NCBI RefSeq assembly: GCF_011742925.1
Contig: NZ_WAEL01000002.1
Span: 682,001-746,000 of the forward strand
Length of the DNA stretch: 64,000 bases
From: Fibrivirga algicola
GTDB lineage: Bacteria; Bacteroidota; Bacteroidia; Cytophagales; Spirosomataceae
Direction: 5' to 3'
Part shown: in pieces, positions 52,485-62,555 of the stretch
Position numbering within the stretch: position 1 is the stretch's first letter
Layout: every line of letters begins with the position of its first letter
The notes under the pieces: model-generated
What the model was told of the DNA's origin: nothing
What the model saw: only the letters and a program-made list of their open reading frames with translations
The model's database searches: none
Made by a program: the position numbers and the translations under genes

Positions 52485-52520
52485 AAACCCGTTGAGCAAG
52501 TGTTGCCCAACGGGTTTTTT
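52485..52520 (+). terminator. Rho-independent terminator after SusD
   Basis: Arms AAACCCGTTG (52485-52494) and CAACGGGTTT (52508-52517) with a 13-base loop and a following T run to 52520. It closes the sigma/FecR/SusC/SusD transcript and separates it from the alpha-galactosidase gene. Confidence 0.92.
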
Positions 52521-52659
52521 GTGTACTGATCTAAGCAATTAATGCCCGGAGAACGGTAGTCATGGCCGCTGGTTCCGCTTTGAGTAGGAAAAACTGTGGC
52601 GATCTGACATTGTGAAGCCCGAACAGGCAATTCTCCTCTACCCCGTCGCCACGAAGGGG

Positions 52660-52667
52660 TATCTTTG
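52660..52667 (+). promoter_or_regulatory. Candidate -7 box (TATCTTTG) for the alpha-galactosidase gene
   Basis: TATCTTTG matches TAnnTTTG and lies 61 bases before the ATG at 52729. The region between the SusD terminator and this box contains no gene, so an independent promoter is plausible. No -33 TTTG is at the right distance. Confidence 0.45.
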
Positions 52668-52728
52668 GGAGATCGCTTCCCACACCTCAACACATACGCC
52701 AACTCTAGCTAACTGCTCTCTTTTTCTT

Positions 52729-54921
52729 ATGCGCTTCCTGATTACACTAAGTGTCCTTTTCTTCATACTGATCTCTGTCCAGACGGCAGTTGCTGCCATC
52801 ATCGAAATCCCAATCGAAACCAACCGAACGGCCCTTGTGCTACGCGTTGACAACGAGGGCCACTTGGTGATTATCCATCATGGCAAACGGCTACAGCAGG
52901 CCAGCGAATACAGCCGATTACGGGGCATCACCTACCTGAACGAAGGCTACTCGGAGTTTTACAACGCCGCTTACACGCCCGCTGGCTCACGTAATTTGCT
53001 CGAACCAGCCATTCAGGCAACCCACGCCGACGGGAACCCCTCGCTCGATCTGGTGTATGTGCGGCACGAAACAAAACCCGCCGGCCAGGGGCAGACGCTG
53101 ACTACAGTTCTGCTGAAAGACCCGCAGTATCCATTCGAGGTCACGCTAAACTTCCGGGCCTATCAGAACGAAGACGTGCTGGAAAGCTGGTCGACGATTC
53201 GGCATACCGAAAAGAAGGCCGTCCGGTTGCAGAAGTATGCTTCGGCCAACCTGTATCTGTCGGCGCAGCAGTACTACCTGACGCATTACCACGGCAACTG
53301 GGCCAGCGAGGTACGTCCCGAAGAAACGCAGCTAACGGCCGGCATGAAGGTGCTTGACAGTAAACTGGGTACCCGCGCGCAGATGTTGCAGGCCCCTATG
53401 TTTATGCTTGCGCTGAACCAGCCCGCGCAGGAAGAGCAGGGTGAGGTGCTGGCAGGTACGTTGGCGTGGTCGGGTAATTTTCAGTTCGCGTTTGAACTAG
53501 ACCCATATCACAACGTTCGGGTGCTGGCGGGTATCAACCCCTATGCCTCAGAATACACCCTCGAACCCGGCCGCGACTTTGTGACACCGGCGCTGGTGTA
53601 CACCTTCTCGACGCAAGGCACCGGCGGGGCTAGCCGTAGCCTGCACCGGTGGGCCCGCAATCACCGTATTCCGCAAGGAAACGGCGACCGGCTCACCCTG
53701 CTCAACAACTGGGAGGCCACCCAATTCGATTTCGACGAGCCAAAACTGGTCGACCTCTTCAAAGATGGCAAGAAGCTTGGCGTCGATCTGTTTCTGCTCG
53801 ACGATGGCTGGTTTGGCAATACTTTCCCACGCAACAATGACCGGGCGGGCCTGGGCGACTGGCAGGAGAACAGGGCTAAACTTCCCCACGGAATTGGCTA
53901 CCTCGTGAAAGAAGCCGAAGCAGCCGGCGTCAAATTCGGTATTTGGATTGAACCAGAAATGGTAAACCCCAAAAGCGACCTGTACACGAAACATCCTGAC
54001 TGGGTCATTAAACTACCTAACCGCGAGAATGCTGTTTTTCGCAATCAGCAGGTGCTCGATTTATCGAATCCGGCTGTTCAGGAGTTTGTTTATGGCGTGG
54101 TAGACGGGCTGTTCACCAACAACCCAAAACTGGCGTACATTAAGTGGGATTGCAATGCGGTAATCTACAATGCCTACTCATCGGTCAATCCGGCGCATCA
54201 TCTGTATGTCGATTACGTGCGGGGGCTGTATACCGTGCTGGACCGGCTCCGGGCCAAGTACCCAACCGTACCGATGATGCTCTGCTCGGGCGGCGGCGCG
54301 CGGGTCGATTATGGGGCGCTGAAGTATTTCACCGAGTTCTGGCCCAGCGATAACACCAGCCCCAGCGAGCGGATTTTCATCCAGTACAATTATTCGATGT
54401 TTTTCCCCGCCATTGCCACCTGCAACCACATCACCAACTGGAGCAACGTACCCATCAAGTTCCGCACCGACGTAGCGATGATGGGCAAAATGGGATACGA
54501 CCTGGTAGTGGGTCATATGAAACCCGACGAATTGACCTTCAGCCAGCAGGCACTCAAAAACTACGAACGACTGAAACCCGCCATCTATCACGGCGACTTG
54601 TACCGGCTTCAGGCCCCCTACGCCAACGACGTATCCTCGATGTTATACGTCAGCGAAAAGCAGGACAAAGCCGTACTCTTTTCGTACCTGATGAGCAACC
54701 GTTTTAAAGCGGGAAGTGAGCTGCCACCTATCCGACTACGTGGCCTGCAACCCGACAAACGCTATACCGTACAGGAAATAAACCTGATGCCCGGCACCAA
54801 ATCGCCTATCGATAGCACCATCAGCTATTCCGGCGATTTCCTGATGACAGTGGGCCTAAACCCCGCCGTAAACGACCGCCGCACCAGCGTTGTACTCGAA
54901 ATAACCGAGACAGGGCGGTGA
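52729..54921 (+). CDS. Alpha-galactosidase (GH36)
   Basis: A 730-residue exported glycosidase that removes terminal alpha-galactose from oligosaccharides such as raffinose or galactomannan fragments. The ATG at 52729 gives a signal peptide (MRFLITLSVLFFILISVQTAVAA). An N-terminal beta-sandwich is followed by the (beta/alpha)8 barrel, with LFLLDDGWFG, GIWIEPEMVNP, the nucleophile D474 in KWDCN and acid/base D541 in WPSDNTSPSERI. A small C-terminal sheet ends the protein. It is separated from SusD by a terminator and so may be regulated apart, but its position points to a galactoside-targeting locus. Confidence 0.93.
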   Translation: MRFLITLSVLFFILISVQTAVAAIIEIPIETNRTALVLRVDNEGHLVIIHHGKRLQQASEYSRLRGITYLNEGYSEFYNAAYTPAGSRNLLEPAIQATHADGNPSLDLVYVRHETKPAGQGQTLTTVLLKDPQYPFEVTLNFRAYQNEDVLESWSTIRHTEKKAVRLQKYASANLYLSAQQYYLTHYHGNWASEVRPEETQLTAGMKVLDSKLGTRAQMLQAPMFMLALNQPAQEEQGEVLAGTLAWSGNFQFAFELDPYHNVRVLAGINPYASEYTLEPGRDFVTPALVYTFSTQGTGGASRSLHRWARNHRIPQGNGDRLTLLNNWEATQFDFDEPKLVDLFKDGKKLGVDLFLLDDGWFGNTFPRNNDRAGLGDWQENRAKLPHGIGYLVKEAEAAGVKFGIWIEPEMVNPKSDLYTKHPDWVIKLPNRENAVFRNQQVLDLSNPAVQEFVYGVVDGLFTNNPKLAYIKWDCNAVIYNAYSSVNPAHHLYVDYVRGLYTVLDRLRAKYPTVPMMLCSGGGARVDYGALKYFTEFWPSDNTSPSERIFIQYNYSMFFPAIATCNHITNWSNVPIKFRTDVAMMGKMGYDLVVGHMKPDELTFSQQALKNYERLKPAIYHGDLYRLQAPYANDVSSMLYVSEKQDKAVLFSYLMSNRFKAGSELPPIRLRGLQPDKRYTVQEINLMPGTKSPIDSTISYSGDFLMTVGLNPAVNDRRTSVVLEITETGR

Positions 54922-54978
54922 TAGAAAGGTGGTTGTAAACGTGCTGCTAACAAAAGTGATGGCCGTTTCTCCACTTTG

Positions 54979-55043
54979 AAACCCCGCAGGGGTGATATGT
55001 TGCTGGAAACTGCCTTCTAGTAACACATCACCCCTGTAGAGTT
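54979..55043 (+). terminator. Imperfect long hairpin after the alpha-galactosidase gene
   Basis: About 26-base imperfect arms (around 54979-55004 and 55018-55043) pair AGGGGTGATATGTT with AACACATCACCCCT. It begins 58 bases after the stop codon. It probably terminates or stabilises the transcript. Confidence 0.5.
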
Positions 55044-55170
55044 TTGACGCAGATGACCATTCATAACTTTCTCTACTGGTCTTTCTTCACGTCAGCGTGT
55101 TGCAAAATGAACAGTTAGGGAGTTCAGGACAGACTATACAGCGTACGGCCGGTGGAACTTTACGCACCCG

Positions 55171-56616
55171 GTGCGGATTCAACAGACGGATACAACCTTC
55201 AGTGAGGAACTGCTTGATTTGAACACGTCTACACCTTCTAACGTACCGGAGTCAACGCCCCCCGCAGGATTACCTCGTCGGCTTAGTTTAATACAGGGAA
55301 CGGCCCTGAACATGATCGACATGGTCGGGATCGGGCCATTTGTTGTGCTGCCACTAGTGATGAAATCCATTGGTGGACCGCATTTCCTGCTGGCCTGGGC
55401 GCTGGGGGCGCTGATTTCCATTATCGACGCGCTGGTCTGGTCAGAGTTAGGAGCGGCCTTTCCACAGGCTGGGGGCAGCTACCAGTTTCTGAAGATTTCG
55501 TACGGAGACCAGAAATGGGGCAAGTTGCTTTCGTTTCTTTATGTCTGGCAAACGCTCATTCAGGCCCCGCTTGTGGTGGCATCGGGTGCCATCGGTTTTG
55601 CTCAATATGCCTCTTACCTCTACCCGCTCGACGAAGTCACGCGACGGATCGTTTCCGGAACAGTGGTCTTACTCGTCATTGCGCTGCTCTACCGCCGCAT
55701 CGATGGCATTGGCCGCATCAGTGTACTACTCTGGCTGTGCGTCCTGGGCACAATGGGCTGGCTCATCGTAGGTGGTTTGTACTACGGAACCCGTTCGGTA
55801 GGTACGTTGCTCAGCGATGCCTGGACGTCGGCTGAAACCGTTTCGCCCACCGTGCTGGCGGCTTCTATTGGTGTGGCGTCGGTGAAGACAATCTACTGTT
55901 ACCTGGGCTATTACAACATCTGTCACCTCGGCGGCGAAATTCAGAAACCAGAGCGAAATATTCCGCTAAGCATGTTTCTGTCGGTGATTGGCATTGCCAT
56001 ATTGTATGGATTGCTGAACCTGAGCGTTGCCAGCGTGTTGCCGTTCGAAAAAGCGGCCAACAGTCCGTTTATTGTCAGTACGATGGTCGAAGCTCTGTAT
56101 GGCAGTGGGGCAGCACGGTTTGCGACCCTGTTAGTGCTGGTTGTAGCCTTTTCGTCGCTCTTTGCCGTACTTCTCGGCTATTCGCGCGTCCCCTATGCGG
56201 CGGCGGCCGACGGGCAGTTTTTCAGCATGTTTGCGAAGCTCCATCCTACCCGCGAATTCCCGTACATCTCGCTTATTTTCCTAGGCGGCCTAGCATTCAT
56301 CTTTAGCCTGCTGTTCAAACTGGCTAACGTTATTACCGCAATCCTGGCTATGCGGGTTGTTGTTCAGTTTATTGGTCAGGCGGTGGGTTTACTTTTACTT
56401 CATCGAAAACGCACCGCCGATGGCCAGCCAGCCGTCCATTTTCCGTTCCGAATGCCGCTTTATCCATTACCCGTTATTCTGGTCATTGCCGTTTGGGGGT
56501 ATATCTTCTATTCGACCGGAACCACGTACATGCTTTCTGGTATGACCGTTACGGCGTTAGGGACAATCGCCTACCTACTCGTCGCGAAAGCCAGGAGATG
56601 GTGGCCCTTTCGCTGA
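55171..56616 (+). CDS. APC family amino acid permease
   Basis: A 481-residue transporter with about twelve hydrophobic helices. The start is a GTG at 55171, since no ATG occurs before the first helix; the 36-residue tail before it is polar. The family's first-helix region is RRLSLIQGTALNMIDMVGIGPFVVLPLV, followed by GALISIIDALVWSELGAAFPQAGGSYQF, the typical APC arrangement with an unwound helix 1. Further helices are strongly hydrophobic to AYLLVAKARRWW. It likely exchanges or symports an amino acid or amine across the inner membrane. It stands alone. Confidence 0.85.
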   Translation: MRIQQTDTTFSEELLDLNTSTPSNVPESTPPAGLPRRLSLIQGTALNMIDMVGIGPFVVLPLVMKSIGGPHFLLAWALGALISIIDALVWSELGAAFPQAGGSYQFLKISYGDQKWGKLLSFLYVWQTLIQAPLVVASGAIGFAQYASYLYPLDEVTRRIVSGTVVLLVIALLYRRIDGIGRISVLLWLCVLGTMGWLIVGGLYYGTRSVGTLLSDAWTSAETVSPTVLAASIGVASVKTIYCYLGYYNICHLGGEIQKPERNIPLSMFLSVIGIAILYGLLNLSVASVLPFEKAANSPFIVSTMVEALYGSGAARFATLLVLVVAFSSLFAVLLGYSRVPYAAAADGQFFSMFAKLHPTREFPYISLIFLGGLAFIFSLLFKLANVITAILAMRVVVQFIGQAVGLLLLHRKRTADGQPAVHFPFRMPLYPLPVILVIAVWGYIFYSTGTTYMLSGMTVTALGTIAYLLVAKARRWWPFR

Positions 56617-56831
56617 CCGTTTAGTTTCCGCCAAAACGCGATTCTGCTCCAGCACGCCTGACTTGTAGGACGAGCGCACCTGCTACGCCAACGTTGCTAT
56701 CTTCTACCATAAGTATAATTATCTCCCCTCTTGTTGATATACTGTTGTAACAGACTATGCATCTATGCATCTTTGTATACACCTGTTTATAACATAGTTA
56801 TCAAGACCATATACACCGTTAATTCTTTTTG

Positions 56832-57941
56832 ATGGGACTCTTACGTTTTTTGCTGGCGTTGGCAGTAGTAGCCGGTCATTGCGATTCAGGATTAGGTATA
56901 AAATTTATGAACGGCCAGATTGCGGTGCAGTCCTTCTATATTATTTCGGGTTTCTACATATCATTAATACTGAACGAAAAATACGTACATCAGCCTAACG
57001 CGTACTGGCTGTTCATTAGTAACAGACTTCTCCGTTTGTTTCCGCTGTACTGGGCTGTTTTACTGGCTACCTTTCTGTTTTCAATTACGTTTTCGATCGT
57101 CTCTCATAGTCACGACAATCCTGCATTAGCCGTTTACTCCACTGTACAGTTCAACCCCTTTTCCTTGGTCGCGCTCATCTTAAGCAACATTTTCATTATT
57201 GGGCAGGATCTCATCATGTTTATGGGAATTAACCCTGAAGACGGACATTTCTTCCTGACTGCTAATTTCTGGGGTACCAAGCCGCCTCTGCACTCGTTTC
57301 TGCTGGTGCCGCAGGCCTGGACATTAGCATTAGAACTCATGTTTTACGCGATGGCTCCGTTTTTGGTGCGCCGTGGCTATAAATCGATTCTTCTATTCGT
57401 TGCCGGGTCACTTGCTATACGGCTACTTCTGTATACCCAGTTAGGCCTGACAAATGACCCCTGGACGTATCGCTTTTTCCCAAATGAGATTATGTTCTTC
57501 CTGCTCGGTACGCTGTCCTATAAGCTGTTTGTTGAACTACGTAATAGGCCCGTTCAGAAAAACAGGCAGCTTGGGCTGTACCTTATCGTTATTACCCTAA
57601 CCAGCCTATATGCCTTCATTCCCGCTGGCCGATTTGAGTCCTTTCCTTTTTCAATTAGAGAGGTTGCTTATTTCGCCCTGCTGATCGGCACGATTCCTTA
57701 CCTCTTCATGCTGTCGAACCGATATGCTGCCGACAGTCATATTGGCGAACTATCCTTTCCAATCTACATTACTCATATACTGATTATTCTGGTCATTCAT
57801 AAGGTGCACCTGCCCTGGCTTAATCAGGGGTGGATTATTGTCCTTATTACCATAGCAGCGTCGTATCTACTCAACCGATTTGTATCGATACCCGTCGAGA
57901 AAATCCGGCAGGCAAGGGTGGCAAAACCCGCTGCTCTTTAA
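56832..57941 (+). CDS. Acyltransferase 3 family membrane protein (OafA-like)
   Basis: A 369-residue membrane acyltransferase with about ten helices. It begins at the ATG at 56832 (MGLLRFLLALAVVAGHC); a TTG just before is in frame. The histidine in AGHC is the catalytic one of the family. Next come VQSFYIISGFYISLIL and SNRLLRLFPLYW, and a PQAWTLALELMFYAMAPFL block typical of OafA/ExoZ. It probably acetylates a polysaccharide, lipid or other cell-surface substrate. The gene and its upstream region look more A+T-rich than neighbours, so it may have been acquired by transfer. It is not next to the glycan cluster. Confidence 0.87.
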   Translation: MGLLRFLLALAVVAGHCDSGLGIKFMNGQIAVQSFYIISGFYISLILNEKYVHQPNAYWLFISNRLLRLFPLYWAVLLATFLFSITFSIVSHSHDNPALAVYSTVQFNPFSLVALILSNIFIIGQDLIMFMGINPEDGHFFLTANFWGTKPPLHSFLLVPQAWTLALELMFYAMAPFLVRRGYKSILLFVAGSLAIRLLLYTQLGLTNDPWTYRFFPNEIMFFLLGTLSYKLFVELRNRPVQKNRQLGLYLIVITLTSLYAFIPAGRFESFPFSIREVAYFALLIGTIPYLFMLSNRYAADSHIGELSFPIYITHILIILVIHKVHLPWLNQGWIIVLITIAASYLLNRFVSIPVEKIRQARVAKPAAL

Positions 57942-57988
57942 ACGAAACGCGCTCAGCAAGCGCAACAGAAGCGACGTATCATTGGCCA

Positions 57989-58019
57989 CAAAAAAAGCAG
58001 ACCCATTGCTGAGTCTGCT
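57989..58019 (-). terminator. Rho-independent terminator after atpC
   Basis: Arms AGCAGAC (57996-58002) and GTCTGCT (58013-58019) with a ten-base loop. On the minus strand the stem is followed by a T run (57989-57995) 27 bases after the atpC stop. Confidence 0.93.
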
Positions 58020-58045
58020 CTCTATGTAAGTACGTTCGGTACTGC

Positions 58046-58294
58046 TTACGCGGCCAGAACGGCTTCGGCAAGAACCAGAACGCGATTACGCAATACTTCT
58101 ACCACTCCACCATCGACGGTAAAGGTTTTCACCCCGCCCGATGTGGCAATGGTCACAGGTCCACGAGCCAGTGTGCTCACTAGCGGCGCGTGATCGTTCA
58201 GCACCTGAAACTGACCTTCCGATCCCGGAAATGTTACCGACGAAGCCTCGCCTGAAAATACCTTCCGGTCTGGGGTTATGATATCGAGTTGCAT
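58046..58294 (-). CDS. atpC: F1Fo ATP synthase epsilon subunit
   Basis: An 82-residue protein, the beta-sandwich domain of the epsilon subunit of ATP synthase. It begins MQLDIITPDRKVFSGEASSVTFPGSEGQFQVLNDHAPLVSTL, with the conserved GxxGxFQVLxxHAPL pattern. The C-terminal two-helix domain of E. coli epsilon is absent, as is usual in Bacteroidota, so inhibition of the enzyme by that domain is not expected. It follows atpD by 76 bases in the same transcript and lies at the cytoplasmic face. Confidence 0.93.
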   Translation of the reverse strand: MQLDIITPDRKVFSGEASSVTFPGSEGQFQVLNDHAPLVSTLARGPVTIATSGGVKTFTVDGGVVEVLRNRVLVLAEAVLAA

Positions 58295-58370
58295 CTTATG
58301 AGAGTTAAGAGCGAAGAGTTGCTTCGCTTACGAAAGGAGTTAGCCAAGCAACTCTTAACTCTTAATTAGT

Positions 58371-59924
<1,554 letters not shown>

Positions 59925-59937
59925 CTATTTCAGCCCG

Positions 59938-59969
59938 CAAAAGTAGGAATAAAACCGCGTAATCGCAAA
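59938..59969 (-). promoter_or_regulatory. Promoter TTTG-N20-TACTTTTG for atpD-atpC
   Basis: On the minus strand TTTG (59966-59969) and TACTTTTG (59938-59945) with a 20-base spacer match the Bacteroidota consensus exactly. The -7 box ends 43 bases before the ATG at 59894, giving a leader of about 40 bases. Confidence 0.85.
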
Positions 59970-60112
59970 GTTCATTCAATAGGTAAGCGGCACAACCACA
60001 GGCCTAAACCAATTGTGCAAAAGGTTTTTAGCCCTTTCTGCGTAAAAACGGCTGATTTGTATTTTTTGGACAAAAACAAGGTTTGTCCAAATCTGTAGCG
60101 GCTCTTACCCTG

Positions 60113-60220
60113 ATTCGCAACGGCGTAACCCCCAACCCTCTGAAGGGGGCCAAAGCGTTGCCTACTAAGTCGCGGAGCTTTAGCCCCTTTAGGGGTTAGG
60201 GGTTTACGCCGTTGCGAATT
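60113..60220. repeat. Long imperfect palindrome with AACCCCTAAAGGGG-type core
   Basis: Outer arms pair AATTCGCAACGGCGTAA (read from 60220 inward on the minus strand) with ATTCGCAACGGCGTAA (60113-60128). The inner parts are CCCCCAACCCT...AAGGGGG on the left and TTAGGGGTTAGGGG on the right. A half-copy of the inner part lies after the DUF1080 gene near 6892-6920 (CCCCCAACCC, AAAGGGGCTT). Confidence 0.75.
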
Positions 60221-60228
60221 AAGGCCAC

Positions 60229-60263
60229 AAAAAATGCCCGCCACTGATTAGAAGCGGGCATTT
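60229..60263 (-). terminator. Rho-independent terminator after the desaturase gene
   Basis: Arms AAATGCCCGC (60232-60241) and GCGGGCATTT (60254-60263) with a 12-base loop; on the minus strand a T run follows. It lies 18 bases after the desaturase stop codon. Confidence 0.9.
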
Positions 60264-60281
60264 CATTAAAAGCAGGGTACG

Positions 60282-61316
60282 TTAGACCGTAGCTGGCTGA
60301 GGCTGAGGCTGCGCCTGAACCAGTTCAACGTCAGGCTTCGACTGATCGTCGAGCGTAACGCGACCACGCTCTTTACGAACGATCCGCGAATACAACGACA
60401 CCTCCTGACTGAAGAGGAACATGAACAGCAACTTTACGTATGACGTGTGGTATTTGAGGGTATCATAAAACTCAGGAGCCGATTGCTTTAGCTGTGGCAG
60501 CTTATTCCAGGGTACTGACGGAAAATCGTGGTGTTCATTGTGGTAGCCTACGTTCAGGTTCACACCATTCAACTGACCATAATAGCTGTACGTTTCCTGC
60601 TCAGGGTCGAGGGTGAGGTAGTGCTCCTGGATCCAGCGGGCACCCAGTGGGTGCAAGCCAACCGAGAAAAACAGGCACATCACCATAAATGCCAGCGCTT
60701 TCCAGCCAAAGAAAACAACGATCAGTACGTCAAATACGAGTTGAACAACCACGTTGGCGACGACCCACTTGTCAATCACGGCCAGCTCGATGCAACGCAG
60801 GGTGCGAATGCCCTGGAAAATTGGGAATAACAACAGCCACAACGCCTTACCGATCGCGTAATTATTGATCAGCTTTGCTTCGTACCAATCGGGCAGATCG
60901 GCATCAAGCTCGTGAACACCCTGGAAGGCGTGGTGCTTGATGTGAAAATTCTTGAACGAGATAGCCGTTGGAAATACCGTTGGCAGGTTGGCCATGATAC
61001 CCGTCCAGACGTTGGCGGCGGGCTTACGGAAGATTAAGTTGTGGGCTGCTTCGTGAATGCAGATAAACAGCGTATGGGCCGGAAATGCGCCAATGAACCA
61101 GGCAGCCGCTATGACCATCCACCAAGGTTGATCACGCAGGAACCACGCCATTGTGATAAGCATGGCTACACAGCCAAGAGCCACCCAAAACGTTGTAGGA
61201 TTTTTTTGCCCGATCAGTTTCTTCACCTCCGGATGGGCTTTCATAATTTGCCGCGTTCTGATACGGTGAGGCTCTGACTTGGTTGAATAGGTAAAGTCGT
61301 TAACGAGTGTTGCCAT
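60282..61316 (-). CDS. Sphingolipid delta-4 desaturase-like fatty acid desaturase
   Basis: A 344-residue membrane di-iron desaturase. The histidine boxes are HEAAHN (88-93), HIKHH (124-128) and HNEHH (258-262). Flanking sequence recalls eukaryotic dihydroceramide delta-4 desaturases (DEGS): SEPHRIRTRQIMKAHPEVKKL at the N-terminus, FHIKHHAFQGVHELDADLP, GLHPLGARWIQEHY, ETYSYYGQLNGVNLNVGYHN and DFPSVPWNKLP. Four or so hydrophobic segments flank the boxes. Bacteroidota make sphingolipids, so a ceramide or sphinganine substrate is reasonable, though ordinary acyl lipids cannot be excluded. It has its own promoter and terminator. No other sphingolipid gene lies nearby. Confidence 0.85.
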   Translation of the reverse strand: MATLVNDFTYSTKSEPHRIRTRQIMKAHPEVKKLIGQKNPTTFWVALGCVAMLITMAWFLRDQPWWMVIAAAWFIGAFPAHTLFICIHEAAHNLIFRKPAANVWTGIMANLPTVFPTAISFKNFHIKHHAFQGVHELDADLPDWYEAKLINNYAIGKALWLLLFPIFQGIRTLRCIELAVIDKWVVANVVVQLVFDVLIVVFFGWKALAFMVMCLFFSVGLHPLGARWIQEHYLTLDPEQETYSYYGQLNGVNLNVGYHNEHHDFPSVPWNKLPQLKQSAPEFYDTLKYHTSYVKLLFMFLFSQEVSLYSRIVRKERGRVTLDDQSKPDVELVQAQPQPQPATV

Positions 61317-61380
61317 GTTCTGTTTGCTGAAATCAAAGTCGGTAAAGCCGACTATGTTGTTTTGTTCTGTTACGGACTGA

Positions 61381-61411
61381 CAAAAATAAACAGAATTGAG
61401 TGCACCTCAAC
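61381..61411 (-). promoter_or_regulatory. Promoter GTTG-N19-TATTTTTG for the desaturase gene
   Basis: On the minus strand TATTTTTG (61381-61388) matches TAnnTTTG, and GTTG (61408-61411) lies 19 bases upstream. The leader of about 60 bases contains a small hairpin, AGTCGG/CCGACT at 61337-61353. Confidence 0.65.
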
Positions 61412-61530
61412 GTGTATTTGTGATTTGTATACATGAATAGGTATCATTTTAAGATGCAGTTAATTAGACCAATGTCAACGTTTACGGTTGATGGTGCGTA
61501 CTTCGGATAACCGTCATCTTATTATTGACC

Positions 61531-61566
61531 TAAAAAAAGACGTATCCGCTAGCAGCAGATACGTCT
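61531..61566 (-). terminator. Rho-independent terminator after the barrel protein gene
   Basis: Arms AGACGTATC (61538-61546) and GATACGTCT (61558-61566) with an 11-base loop. On the minus strand a T run (61532-61537) follows. It is 44 bases after the stop of the outer-membrane barrel gene. Confidence 0.9.
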
Positions 61567-61610
61567 ATCGATTGATTCGTAATCAACAAAATATAAAGCG
61601 TTCAGACCGT

Positions 61611-62309
61611 TTACAGCGTAAATGCGTAGCCGAGTGAGACACCTACACTGCGGTTGCGAACAGGCAGGTTAACCAGTGGCACTTTCAACTGGCGGGTCAG
61701 GCCGTAATCGTAGCGGGCTTCGACGAAGAATTTACCGGGGCCGGTTTCAGCTGAGATTCCTAGACCACCCACCGCGCTGACATCCCAGGGATTGAGCGTG
61801 TTACCGAAATCAAGATCGACATCCATGTTCTGGCTGGTAAAGAGCGCCGTTGCCCGGGTACGTACCCGACCGTTAACCGCATAGCCAACAGTAGGGCCGC
61901 CAAATACATAAGGCTGAACAGGGCCATCCGTTAAGTTTGCTTTCAGCAGAAAAGCCGTTTGGATCGATTGGGTCTGGTACGCTACCCGCGCTCCAATAGG
62001 AATATCGATGATACCCAGATCGAGACTCGTTCCTTCCCGGAGAACAAATCCTTTTTGAACATACCCCACTTCTGGTCGGAATGACACTCGGTTGCTTAGG
62101 GGAATATCAAGGAAAATGGCACCCGTAGGGCCGGGAGACAGTTCGGGCTGCACTGGTAAGTTCTTCAGCAATGATGGTTCTGAAACTGTGGCCCAGTTCA
62201 CACCGCCCCGAAACCCGACCTGAACCTGGGCAACGGCAGACGAACTAACAAAAAGAGAAGCAACCGTGAAGGCAGAGCCAAGGAGAGTGTTTACAAACTG
62301 AGTTTTCAT
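61611..62309 (-). CDS. PorT-like outer membrane beta-barrel protein
   Basis: A 232-residue outer-membrane barrel of the OMP_b-brl family. The ATG at 62309 (MKTQFVNTLLGSAFTVASLFVSSSAVAQ) provides a signal peptide; a TTG six bases upstream is not needed. The mature protein opens VQVGFRGGVNWATV and shows alternating strands such as RVSFRPEVGYVQKGFVL, FVEARYDYGLT and ends RSVGVSLGYAFTL with a terminal hydrophobic residue. Such barrels lack a known ligand. It has its own terminator and a 246-base upstream gap shared with plsC. Confidence 0.82.
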   Translation of the reverse strand: MKTQFVNTLLGSAFTVASLFVSSSAVAQVQVGFRGGVNWATVSEPSLLKNLPVQPELSPGPTGAIFLDIPLSNRVSFRPEVGYVQKGFVLREGTSLDLGIIDIPIGARVAYQTQSIQTAFLLKANLTDGPVQPYVFGGPTVGYAVNGRVRTRATALFTSQNMDVDLDFGNTLNPWDVSAVGGLGISAETGPGKFFVEARYDYGLTRQLKVPLVNLPVRNRSVGVSLGYAFTL

Positions 62310-62555
62310 GATCAATAGGGTGGTTAAACTATGTGCATTCCGACAGGCTGTTCAACGGTAAGTCGGAAAGTAGAAGCGTGTTTTGTGGTTATTTGTAGCT
62401 TGGATAGCCCAACGTACCTGAAGGATTAATGGCTGACTAAAAATTTTTTCAGAAAGCCATTTCAAGTTTCTTTGCGCGTTCTCTTGATTTTATATTGTAC
62501 TTTTCCTTGAAAACATTGTCATCAATTCCGGGATTAGTGTATTGCCCCTGTTCCT

